This document shows positions 1-6,982 of a stretch of DNA of 7,224 bases, piece after piece; the stretch's first letter is position 1, and every line of letters starts with the position of its first letter. The translations under genes and the position numbers were made by a program. The DNA comes from Acidobacteriaceae bacterium (GTDB lineage Bacteria; Acidobacteriota; Terriglobia; Terriglobales; Acidobacteriaceae): contig PMGP01000367.1 of assembly GCA_003156235.1 (NCBI GenBank), positions 1 through 7,224 of the forward strand, read 5' to 3'. A model generated the notes under the pieces. The model did not search any database, had not been told where the DNA came from, and saw only the letters and a program-made list of their open reading frames with translations.

Positions 1-23
1 CTTCACGCGCTGAGGAGACAAGA

Positions 24-383
24 ATGAAATCGTTACGAACGCTCACAATAGCAGGTTTCCTGCTGTTAATGGGTCTGCTGCCAGTAATGGCTCAAACAAT
101 TTCTGCGGCGGACGCCAAAAATCATATCGGAGAGCAGGCTACAGTTTGCGGGAGAGTGGCCAGTGAGAAAACTGCGACAAGTAGCCGGGGAGAACCGACT
201 TTCATCAATCTGGACGCCGCATACCCAAATCAGGTTTTCACCATCTTGGTGTGGGGGGACGACAGGAAGAGCGTGGGGGATATGCCGCAGGTTGGTTCGC
301 ACATTTGCGCCACAGGGCTGATTAAGGACTACCGGGGGGTTCCTGAGATCGTGGTGCGGAGCAGCGGGCAGTTCAGCCGGTAG
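24..383 (+). CDS. Small exported OB-fold-like protein
   Basis: A 119-aa protein with a clear signal peptide: basic start (MKSLR), hydrophobic core at about residues 8-20, and a signal peptidase I-like site V-M-A followed by Gln at 21-24, so the mature form should lie in the periplasm or outside. The mature part (about 28-115) alternates short beta-type stretches with glycines, including VCGRV at 41-45, FTILVWG at 72-78 and a closing YRGVPEIVV at 103-111. It resembles single-domain OB-fold proteins annotated as nucleic-acid-binding or hypothetical; this is pattern recall, not a search. Two cysteines (42 and 95) could pair. The start is supported by GAGGAG at 12-17, six bases before ATG. No partner is evident, and it is probably flanking chromosome rather than part of the defence cluster. 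The biochemical role is unknown. Confidence 0.8.
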   Translation: MKSLRTLTIAGFLLLMGLLPVMAQTISAADAKNHIGEQATVCGRVASEKTATSSRGEPTFINLDAAYPNQVFTILVWGDDRKSVGDMPQVGSHICATGLIKDYRGVPEIVVRSSGQFSR

Positions 384-426
384 TTTCAGACCACACTTTG
401 GAGCCCCTTTCAGAACCTCGGCGATC

Positions 427-454
427 TGGCCATGGCTTCAAATGTTTGGCCATG
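427..454 (+). repeat. TGGCCATG direct repeat
   Basis: The 8-mer TGGCCATG occurs at 427-434 and again at 447-454, a 20-bp period, in the gap before the HNH gene. Each copy contains the palindrome TGGCCA. Spacing of about two helical turns could suit a dimeric regulator, but short palindromic words recur by chance and no promoter was recognised beside them. Confidence 0.3.
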
Positions 455-494
455 TCCGACAATAGGCGGGCAGCACAGTATGCGGTGAAGCAGT

Positions 495-498
495 GGAG
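495..498 (+). promoter_or_regulatory. Ribosome binding site deciding the EVE-HNH start
   Basis: GGAG lies nine bases before ATG 508, but only three before ATG 502 and inside the codons that follow GTG 493. A weaker GGTGA at 484-488 could serve GTG 493. The GGAG spacing, and the conserved domain beginning exactly at MRYWW, favour 508. Confidence 0.5.
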
Positions 499-507
499 TA
501 TATGCAC

Positions 508-1485
508 ATGCGCTACTGGTGGGTAAACCAGAACCAGACGTTCCGGCAGGAGATAAAAGGAGGATATCTCTGGTCCCCGAAGCGCAGTGCCAACGACGTT
601 AGGAATCCCTTTTATGAATTTATGAGAGAGGTTACACCTGGCGATCTAGTATTCTCCTTCGTGGACACTCGGATAGTTGCCATTGGCACCGTTACCTCCT
701 ATTGCTACGAGAGCCCTAAGCCTCTGGAATTCGGCGGAGTTGGGCTGAACTGGGAGAAGATTGGTTGGCGCGTACGAGTAAACTTCACATCCCTCATTCA
801 CCAAATCCGGCCCAAAGACCATATCGACCTCCTGCGGCGGATGTTGCCCGACCGATACTCCCCCCTCCAGAAGTCTGGAAACGGAATTCAATCGATATAT
901 TTGACTGCGGTCCTGGAGCCATTGGCTCAGACCCTCATCGGTCTCATTGGCATGGAGGCCACACTTATCGCGGGTCGCAGTTCCGCATTGAATTTGGAAA
1001 CTGCGGGCCAAGCCCAGAACGCGGACTTGGAGGTGTGGGAGCATCACATCGAAGCCACTATCGAATCAAATGTAAATATTTCAGGCACGGATCGTGAAGC
1101 GCTGATTGTGGCTCGGCGAGGACAAGGGCTTTTCAAGCAGCGGGTCATGGAAATTGAAAGCAGATGTCGAGTCACCGGGGTCAGCAACCCAATCCACTTG
1201 CGCGGGAGCCACTGCAAGCCCTGGCGCGATTCAAGTAACGAAGAACGCCTTAATGGGGAAAATGGGCTGCTGCTTACGCCGACGATTGATCATCTCTTTG
1301 ACCGCGGCTTCATTAGTTTCGACAATTCAGGGGAACTGATTGTCTCTCCCGTCTCTCATGCTCCCTCACTGAATCGTATGGGGATACCCATGGACAGGGT
1401 GATAAACGTGGGGACATTCACCGACGGGCAGAAGCATTTCCTTGAATATCACAGGGACTCTGTCTTGCTTCGTGTTGCTCGGTAG
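508..1485 (+). CDS. EVE/PUA-like domain fused to HNH endonuclease
   Basis: A 325-aa protein with two domains. Residues about 1-150 begin MRYWWVNQNQTF, with a W-S-P-K at 22-25 and a PGDLVFSF stretch at 44-51. This is the signature of EVE/PUA-like domains, a fold related to SRA and YTH modules that bind modified bases. Residues about 195-285 form an HNH_2-type nuclease: C-R-V-T-G near 220, S-H-C-K-P-W with His235, N-G-L-L-L with Asn252, and D-H-L-F-D-R-G with His262. The expected catalytic His/Asn/His are present; the usual Ile after the first His is Cys. By family knowledge such fusions act as modification-dependent (type IV-like) restriction enzymes in the cytoplasm; the actual target base is not readable here. 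Longer versions from GTG 493 or ATG 502 are possible. The gene lies 338 bp upstream of hsdR and is probably transcribed separately. Confidence 0.88.
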   Translation: MRYWWVNQNQTFRQEIKGGYLWSPKRSANDVRNPFYEFMREVTPGDLVFSFVDTRIVAIGTVTSYCYESPKPLEFGGVGLNWEKIGWRVRVNFTSLIHQIRPKDHIDLLRRMLPDRYSPLQKSGNGIQSIYLTAVLEPLAQTLIGLIGMEATLIAGRSSALNLETAGQAQNADLEVWEHHIEATIESNVNISGTDREALIVARRGQGLFKQRVMEIESRCRVTGVSNPIHLRGSHCKPWRDSSNEERLNGENGLLLTPTIDHLFDRGFISFDNSGELIVSPVSHAPSLNRMGIPMDRVINVGTFTDGQKHFLEYHRDSVLLRVAR

Positions 1486-1823
1486 TTTGCCTGGGCGAAC
1501 GTCCACCTCTAGAATTCTGGTCGCCACAACCACGCAGATAGTTCGCGGGACGAGTGTCAGCGCCCCGGAATGTTGGGTTTGAGGGTAGGCTCGATTACGA
1601 TGTGGAGAGTAGCGGCGGAAGGTATATTGTGTGCCCATGTTCCCGCAAAACCTGGCCCCCGCCGTATGGATTCCACTCGTTGGACAGAAGGTCTATATTT
1701 ATCAACAGGTTGATTCTGAATACTGTAGCAATGGCCAACAACACCATTCGGTTCATTCTGTGTGGATACCGATGAGCCGCTATAGTTGTTTGGTGGATAA
1801 TCAGCAGAGAGACAGGAACGGGA
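1486..1823. other. 338-bp intergenic region with no supported gene
   Basis: Several short open frames cross this stretch on both strands, but none has a convincing ribosome site, recognisable motif or coding-like composition. It separates the HNH gene from the type I operon and should hold the hsdR leader if that operon has its own promoter. GATAAT at 1796-1801 could be a -10 element, but there is no good -35 at the right distance. No hairpin followed by a T-run was seen after the HNH stop, so read-through transcription is possible. Confidence 0.5.
1701..1714. promoter_or_regulatory. 14-bp palindrome, possible operator
   Basis: ATCAACAGGTTGAT has perfect 6-bp arms around a 2-bp centre and lies about 110 bp upstream of the hsdR start. 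Restriction-modification operons are often controlled by small regulators binding such sites, but no regulator gene is visible in the window. A palindrome of this size can also occur by chance. Confidence 0.2.
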
Positions 1824-4361
1824 ATGCCGGTAAAGGAAGCGACAGCACGCATTAAAATCAACAAGTTGCTTGACGCAGCGGGGTGGCGCTTCTTCCCTCA
1901 AGACGGAAAACCCGCGAATATCCGGCTGGAACAAACTGTCAAATTCACCCCGAACGAACTGGATTCTCTTGGCGAAAACTTTGAGAAGACCAAGCTTGGA
2001 TTCATCGACTTCCTCTTGCTCAACGAGAAGAGCTTTCCGCTCATCGTTCTTGAGGCAAAAGCGGAAGACAAGAGCCCGCTTGTAGGCAAGGAGCAAGCCC
2101 GCAAATATGCCCGTTCGCAGAATTGTCGCTTCGTTATCCTCTCCAATGGCAACCTGCACTATTTTTGGGATTTGGATCGTGGAAACCCATACATCATCAC
2201 TTCATTCCCCACGCCGGTGTCGGTTGTTGGCTATCAGCGCGTCGAGCCAAACCCTGAGCGCCTTGTCGAGGACGCGGTAGGCCGCGACTACATCGTTCTG
2301 ACCCAGCGTCAGGGCTACCAAGCCGAGGCCGCCTGGCTGAATGAGGCCGAGCGCCCAGGCTTTATTGAAGTGAACAGGCTCCGTTTCCTGCGCCCCTACC
2401 AGGAGAACGCGGTTCACGCTGTCCAGGCAGCGGTCAAGGCCGGTAAAGACAGGTTTCTCTTTGAAATGGCCACCGGGACAGGGAAGACACTCACCGCCGC
2501 CGCAATCATCAAACTCTTTCTCCGCTCCGGGAATGCCAGCCGCGTGCTCTTCCTTGTGGACCGGCTCGAACTTGAGGATCAGGCGAAGAAAGCCTTTGTC
2601 GGTCTCCTCGCAAACGACTACAAGACGGTCATCTTTAAGGAGAACCGCGACGATTGGCGGCACGCTGAAATTGTCGTCAGCACTGTCCAGTCCTTCCTTT
2701 TCAACAATAAATATCAGACCCTCTTTTCACCTACCGACTTCGATTTAGTCATATCCGACGAAGCACACCGCTCCATCGGCGGAAACGCCCGCGCCGTATT
2801 TGACTACTTCATCGGCTACAAACTCGGCCTCACGGCAACGCCAAAGGATTATCTTAAGAAGTTCGACAAAGCGAAGCCCACCACAAAAGACCCACGCGAA
2901 TACGAGCGGCGTCTCCTGCTCGACACTTATCGAACCTTCGGCTGCGAGGACGGCCAGCCCACATTCCGTTACACATTGCTCGACGGCGTCAAAGAGGGCT
3001 ACCTCATTAATCCAACCGTCGTAGATGCCAGAACTGGCATTACTACGCAGCTTCTCTCTAAGCAGGGCTTTATCGTCGATTTCAAGGACGACCCAGGAGA
3101 CGAACAGAACGAAAGCTATAAACAAACCGACTTCGAGAAAAAGTTCTTTTCCCCTGCCACCAATAAACTTTTTTGCAAGACCTTCCTTGAACACGCTCTC
3201 CGCGACCCAATCAGCGGCGAAATCGGCAAATCTATTGTTTTTGCCGTGAGCCAGAACCATGCTGGAAAGATCGCTCAGATTCTCAATCAGATGGCCGACA
3301 GGATGTTCCCCGGCAGGTATCAATCCGACTTCGCGGCACAGGTTACGTCCCAGGTCGATAACGCCCAGCAGATGACCATCAACTTCACCAACAATCGTCT
3401 GCTCGGCACGGCAAACTTCCTGCCCACGTACAAGACCAGCAAGGCCCGCGTCTGCGTGACCGTCGGCATGATGACCACCGGATACGACTGCCCCGACATC
3501 CTCAACCTCGGACTCTTCCGACCCATCTTTTCCCCCACGGACTTCATTCAGATCAAGGGACGCGGCACGCGCAAGCACAGCTTTCTTGAAGAACTTCACG
3601 ACGTGTCCCACAAAGCCGACCTCAAAACCTGTGAGAAGATCACTTACAAGCTTTTCGACTTCTTCGCAACCTGCGAATACTTCGAAGAGAAGTTCAACTA
3701 TGACGAAGTCATCAAGCTTCCTGCTCCCAGCAAGTCGGGGAAGCCGATACACGGTGTCGGCCCTGTCGGCGGCGACGGCATTTACAACCACACGGGTGAC
3801 GATATTCTCTCCATGATCAAGGTGGAGACTGTCGGTGTTGAGGGGATGCGGATCGACCGTATGTTCTTCCGTCGATTCGAAGAGACCGTCAAGGAAGACC
3901 CGGCCATTGCCGCCAGCGTCGAAGCGGGCGAATGGGATAAGGTCATCGACTATGTCAACCGCGAAGTCTTCGACAAGCCCGAAGAGTTCTTCAGCCTGGA
4001 AAAGTTACGCCGCGCTGCCGCCGTTGACCGGCGTCTAACCCTTCGCGAGATTCTTGAAAAAGTCTTCGGGCTTATCCCGCGTTTCAAGACCAAAGACGAA
4101 TTGCTCGAAGAGGAATTCGCCAAGTTCGTTGCCGACCGCAAGCCGCAGGAGCCTGAGGCCATCCCCGCCATCAAGGACTATTTCAAGGCCTACGTCTCTG
4201 ACGGCCAGATCAGGCACATTATTGACACCAGGGACTTTATCCAGTTCGCCACCAATCCGTCTTTCTCGACTCACGACTTCAAAGCCGTCCCCGAAGTCTA
4301 CCGGACGCTCATCCCCGAGTACGTCAAGGATTACGTCTCACTGAACCAGTTCGCCCCATAG
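1824..4361 (+). CDS. hsdR: Type I restriction enzyme R subunit (HsdR, EcoEI-like)
   Basis: An 845-aa, apparently intact motor and nuclease subunit that translocates and cuts DNA when its complex meets an unmethylated site. The N-terminal PD-(D/E)XK nuclease shows D62 and the pair E77-x-K79 (VLEAK). The superfamily 2 helicase motor follows: PYQ at 191-193, Walker A ATGTGKT at 216-222, DEAH box at 312-315, TATP at 337-340, TTGYDCPD at 551-558, and the arginine-finger motif Q-x-x-G-R-G-T-R at 576-583. After about residue 610 comes a C-terminal region like that of EcoEI R subunits (FDFFATCEYFEEKF), which docks on the methylase. Start ATG 1824 has AGGA at 1814-1817, six bases upstream. The stop is 16 bp before the methylase gene, so the two are almost certainly co-transcribed. 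All key residues are present. Function is confident; DNA target and class are inferred. Confidence 0.96.
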   Translation: MPVKEATARIKINKLLDAAGWRFFPQDGKPANIRLEQTVKFTPNELDSLGENFEKTKLGFIDFLLLNEKSFPLIVLEAKAEDKSPLVGKEQARKYARSQNCRFVILSNGNLHYFWDLDRGNPYIITSFPTPVSVVGYQRVEPNPERLVEDAVGRDYIVLTQRQGYQAEAAWLNEAERPGFIEVNRLRFLRPYQENAVHAVQAAVKAGKDRFLFEMATGTGKTLTAAAIIKLFLRSGNASRVLFLVDRLELEDQAKKAFVGLLANDYKTVIFKENRDDWRHAEIVVSTVQSFLFNNKYQTLFSPTDFDLVISDEAHRSIGGNARAVFDYFIGYKLGLTATPKDYLKKFDKAKPTTKDPREYERRLLLDTYRTFGCEDGQPTFRYTLLDGVKEGYLINPTVVDARTGITTQLLSKQGFIVDFKDDPGDEQNESYKQTDFEKKFFSPATNKLFCKTFLEHALRDPISGEIGKSIVFAVSQNHAGKIAQILNQMADRMFPGRYQSDFAAQVTSQVDNAQQMTINFTNNRLLGTANFLPTYKTSKARVCVTVGMMTTGYDCPDILNLGLFRPIFSPTDFIQIKGRGTRKHSFLEELHDVSHKADLKTCEKITYKLFDFFATCEYFEEKFNYDEVIKLPAPSKSGKPIHGVGPVGGDGIYNHTGDDILSMIKVETVGVEGMRIDRMFFRRFEETVKEDPAIAASVEAGEWDKVIDYVNREVFDKPEEFFSLEKLRRAAAVDRRLTLREILEKVFGLIPRFKTKDELLEEEFAKFVADRKPQEPEAIPAIKDYFKAYVSDGQIRHIIDTRDFIQFATNPSFSTHDFKAVPEVYRTLIPEYVKDYVSLNQFAP

Positions 4362-4366
4362 AGGCT

Positions 4367-4373
4367 AAAGGAA
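4367..4373 (+). promoter_or_regulatory. Ribosome binding site deciding the TTG start of hsdM
   Basis: AAAGGAA sits in the 16-bp gap after hsdR, with AGG ending six bases before TTG 4378. No ATG or GTG near the start of the conserved MLDTDTKRR region competes with it, so the rare TTG start is the best choice. Confidence 0.7.
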
Positions 4374-4377
4374 CACA

Positions 4378-6255
4378 TTGCTCGACACAGATACCAAACG
4401 ACGAATCGACACCGCCCGCGACATTCTCGTAGGCAAGGTTCCCGACCCCAAGTCCCAGGTCGAACAGATCACCATTGCCCTCATCTACAAGTTCATGGAC
4501 GACATGGACGCCGAGGCCGAGGAGTTGGGCGGCAAGCGCAAATTCTTCACAGGCAGCTTCGCCCGCTTTGGCTGGAACAAGCTCATGCATGCCGGTCTCG
4601 GCGGTCATGAAACGCTCAACCTCTACGCCGAAGGCATCACCACGATGCCCCAGAATCCCGGCATTCCGCTTCTGTTTCGCGACATCTTCAAGAATGCCTA
4701 CCTGCCTTATCGCGACCCGGAGACGCTGAAAAGTTTCCTCAAGATCATCGACGAATTCAGCTACGACCACTCTGAGCGCCTCGGCGATGCCTTCGAGTAT
4801 CTGCTCTCCGTTCTCGGCTCCCAGGGCGACGCCGGTCAGTTCCGCACCCCGCGCCACATCATCGACTTCATCGTCTCCATCGTCGATCCCAAAAAGAACG
4901 AAACCATTCTCGACCCCGCCTGTGGCACTGCTGGCTTTCTTATCTCGGCATACAAGCACGTTCTTGCCTCCAACACTGACGCCAAGGGCAACGTCAAGCT
5001 CACGCCGAGCGAGAAGGGGCGACTTGCCCAGAACATCAAGGGATACGACATCTCGCCGGATATGGTGCGGCTGTCGCTGGTGAACCTCTACCTGCACGGC
5101 TTCTCCGATCCGCACATTGTCGAATACGACACTCTCACGTCTGAGGATCGCTGGAACGAATTCGCCGACGTGATTTTAGCGAATCCGCCTTTCATGTCGC
5201 CGAAGGGCGGCATCAAGCCCCACAAGCGTTTCTCCATCGACGCCAAGCGTAGCGAGGTTCTCTTTGTCGATTACATGGCCGAACATCTCACGGCCAACGG
5301 CCGCGCCGGTATCATCGTCCCCGAAGGCATCATCTTCCAGAGCCAGGGCGCATACAAGGAACTGCGCAAGATGCTGGTCAAGAACTCCCTCGTGGCCGTT
5401 ATCTCCCTCCCGGCGGGCTGCTTCAATCCATACTCTGGCGTAAAGACCTCCATCCTCATCCTCGATAAATCCATCGCCAAGCAAAGCGATACCATCGGTT
5501 TCTTCAAAGTAGAGAATGACGGCTTTGGCCTCGGAGCCCAGCGCCGCGCTATGGACGGAAGCGACTTGCCGCAGGTCAAAGCCGAAATCGACGCCTACTT
5601 TCACGCACTGCGCAACTGCAAACCCACCGACGACCTGAATCCCACCTGCGGCCTGATCGTGCCGAAAAAGAAGATCGCCGAGAATGGCGACTACAACCTC
5701 AGCGGGGAGCGGTATCGGGAGACCAGGCAGCAATCCACGCATTATCCTTGGTACAAGATTGAGTCGCTCGTTGAAACGATCACACCCCCTACCAAGATTC
5801 AGAAAACTTCTTTCGGAGAATCAGGACGGTTTCCAATCATCGATCAGTCTCAGGAGGAAATCGCAGGGTGGACTGACGATGAATCCAGCCTAATCCGCCC
5901 TAGCAAGCCACTGGTGATTTTCGGCGATCACACCTGTGCAGTTAAGCTAATCGAAAGGCCATTCGCACAAGGTGCAGATGGAATCAAAATCCTTCAGACG
6001 GTCGATAATCTGGACCCGCGCTTTCTCTACCGCCTCCTCCGCGCAAGACCCCTGGAGAGCAGCGGTTACCAGCGTCATTTCTCAAAGCTCAAAGAGTATG
6101 AAATCCCCCTGCCGCCGCTGGAGGTGCAGAAGGAGATCGTGGCGGAGATCGAGGGCTACCAGAAAGTCATCGACGGTAACCGCGAACTCATCGCCCGCTT
6201 CGAGAAAAAGATTCAGGCCACCCTGGACCGCATTTGGGGTGAGAATGAGTCATAA
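4378..6255 (+). CDS. hsdM: Type I DNA methylase fused to a half HsdS (single recognition domain)
   Basis: A 625-aa fusion. Residues about 1-440 are an HsdM adenine-N6 methylase: a helical N-terminal domain, QFRTPRHI at 154-161, the S-adenosylmethionine motif DPACGTAGF at 179-187, and catalytic NPPF at 269-272, all intact. Residues about 455-625 are one HsdS-type target-recognition domain that ends in the conserved lead-in IPLPPLEVQKEI (576-587) and a long helix to the C-terminus, the type I spacer coiled coil. A normal HsdS has two recognition domains in about 400 aa; here there is one, and no separate hsdS follows. By analogy with truncated HsdS proteins (EcoDXXI, NgoAV), two chains should pair and read a symmetric, interrupted site. 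The protein methylates host DNA and guides HsdR. GC falls to about 50% over 5761-6000, within the recognition domain. The 3' end overlaps the next gene by 11 bp. Confidence 0.93.
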   Translation: MLDTDTKRRIDTARDILVGKVPDPKSQVEQITIALIYKFMDDMDAEAEELGGKRKFFTGSFARFGWNKLMHAGLGGHETLNLYAEGITTMPQNPGIPLLFRDIFKNAYLPYRDPETLKSFLKIIDEFSYDHSERLGDAFEYLLSVLGSQGDAGQFRTPRHIIDFIVSIVDPKKNETILDPACGTAGFLISAYKHVLASNTDAKGNVKLTPSEKGRLAQNIKGYDISPDMVRLSLVNLYLHGFSDPHIVEYDTLTSEDRWNEFADVILANPPFMSPKGGIKPHKRFSIDAKRSEVLFVDYMAEHLTANGRAGIIVPEGIIFQSQGAYKELRKMLVKNSLVAVISLPAGCFNPYSGVKTSILILDKSIAKQSDTIGFFKVENDGFGLGAQRRAMDGSDLPQVKAEIDAYFHALRNCKPTDDLNPTCGLIVPKKKIAENGDYNLSGERYRETRQQSTHYPWYKIESLVETITPPTKIQKTSFGESGRFPIIDQSQEEIAGWTDDESSLIRPSKPLVIFGDHTCAVKLIERPFAQGADGIKILQTVDNLDPRFLYRLLRARPLESSGYQRHFSKLKEYEIPLPPLEVQKEIVAEIEGYQKVIDGNRELIARFEKKIQATLDRIWGENES

Positions 6256-6946
6256 ATTCGACGAATTCGACCAGTACTCTGAGAACATGCTCCTTGGGCA
6301 GTATGATATCTCCGAAATCATTAGTCACGAGTTGCTGAAGGGAGAGATTCGGGAAGATTTTCTCATTTCAACCCTGGAGTCATGCTCCGAGCCACCACCG
6401 AAGCTTGTAAAGGGGACCATCTCGGATGGAATGAACGATGCTGGTCAACTCGACATAATTCTCTGTCGGCCCAATTCCTTTTTACGAAGACTCGGCACTC
6501 AGTGCCTCATCGATAAGAACGATTCATTATGCATTATCGAAGTGAAAGGAAACTGCACAGGGGAAGACCTGAAGCGCTCAGAAGCCAAAGCAATAAAGAT
6601 TAGAGAACTGCAAGGTGAACACTCGCCCCTGTTCGGTGTAGTTTGTTACAAAGTAGCGCTTCAGGAAAAGACTACCCTGAAGCGCTTCGGGTTCTTTTAT
6701 GACAGAGAGACAAATACGTACTTCGATCCAGCAACTATTCAAGCTGAGCCAGAGAGAGGTTGGGGAAAGCTCGAATATCCCAACCTGGACTTCTTTATAT
6801 CGCTGGAAGATGAAAAGAAATTGTTTCTGCGGAAGTACGAGATAGCACCAGGTAAGCCAAGGTTCATCCGTTATACAAGCACGCCTTTGATCAAGGATTT
6901 GTTTATTCTGGTCAGGAGTTTGTGGGTGCCAGCAAGTCAGAACTGA
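6245..6946 (+). CDS. DUF6602-like protein with PD-(D/E)XK nuclease signature
   Basis: A 233-aa soluble protein with no signal peptide or membrane segment. A helical N-terminus (about 5-45) is followed by a conserved-looking stretch with G-x-x-S-D-G at 57-62, G-Q-L-D-I-I-L at 67-73 and C-I-I-E-V-K at 96-101. D70 and E99-x-K101, each on a hydrophobic strand, with E37 as a possible helix residue, match a PD-(D/E)XK core. From memory the layout resembles DUF6602, whose members carry Q-x-D-I-I and V-I-E-V-K; cleavage activity is not shown by sequence alone. The start ATG 6245 overlaps the hsdM stop, with GGGG at 6236-6239 just upstream, so translation is probably coupled. This frame stays open upstream to 5972, but that part lies over hsdM codons. 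GC is about 46% over 6481-6660, lower than hsdR and hsdM, suggesting separate acquisition. It is not an HsdS. A role as accessory nuclease or effector is inferred from position. Confidence 0.85.
   Translation: MSHKFDEFDQYSENMLLGQYDISEIISHELLKGEIREDFLISTLESCSEPPPKLVKGTISDGMNDAGQLDIILCRPNSFLRRLGTQCLIDKNDSLCIIEVKGNCTGEDLKRSEAKAIKIRELQGEHSPLFGVVCYKVALQEKTTLKRFGFFYDRETNTYFDPATIQAEPERGWGKLEYPNLDFFISLEDEKKLFLRKYEIAPGKPRFIRYTSTPLIKDLFILVRSLWVPASQN
6568..6686. repeat. Three copies of CCTGAAGCGCT, two forming a hairpin
   Basis: The 11-mer CCTGAAGCGCT occurs at 6568-6578 and 6676-6686, and its reverse complement at 6655-6665, all inside the 233-aa gene. The last two copies form a perfect 11-bp stem with a 10-base loop (6666-6675). 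A T-rich patch (GGGTTCTTTT) begins a few bases after the stem, so the RNA could fold into a terminator-like or pausing structure. The repeats encode different residues in different reading contexts (D-L-K-R-S, V-A-L-Q-E and T-L-K-R-F), so a protein repeat does not explain all three. Confidence 0.55.
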
Positions 6947-6982
6947 ATTGGAGCCTTCTTCGTTCAGGAAAGGGATAAACTG

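Noticed and set aside
1773..1801. Sigma-70 promoter just before hsdR
   Set aside because: GATAAT at 1796-1801 is a fair -10, but the matching -35 position reads TGAGCC, too poor to call.
1554..1855. Two short plus-strand frames in the gap before hsdR (73 and 74 aa)
   Set aside because: Neither has a ribosome site or recognisable motif, and one runs into hsdR out of frame. A repeated V-W-I-P in one of them looks like coincidence.
1557..2159. 200-aa minus-strand frame spanning the gap and the start of hsdR
   Set aside because: Most of it is opposite the conserved HsdR nuclease domain, and the part in the gap shows no protein-like features.
2745..3791. 348-aa open frame on the minus strand inside hsdR
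   Set aside because: It mirrors the codon bias of hsdR, is Val/Leu/Ala-rich, has no recognisable motif, and lies entirely opposite a gene with all its catalytic motifs.
4324..5742. Long minus-strand open frames opposite hsdM (4324-5115 and 5176-5742)
   Set aside because: They are antisense shadows of a strongly biased coding region, with no ribosome site or family signature.
5972..6244. Upstream extension of the 233-aa nuclease-like gene in its open frame
   Set aside because: This part lies wholly over conserved hsdM recognition-domain codons and translates to an Arg/Ser-rich shadow. ATG 6245 starts the protein-like sequence and fits a coupled start.
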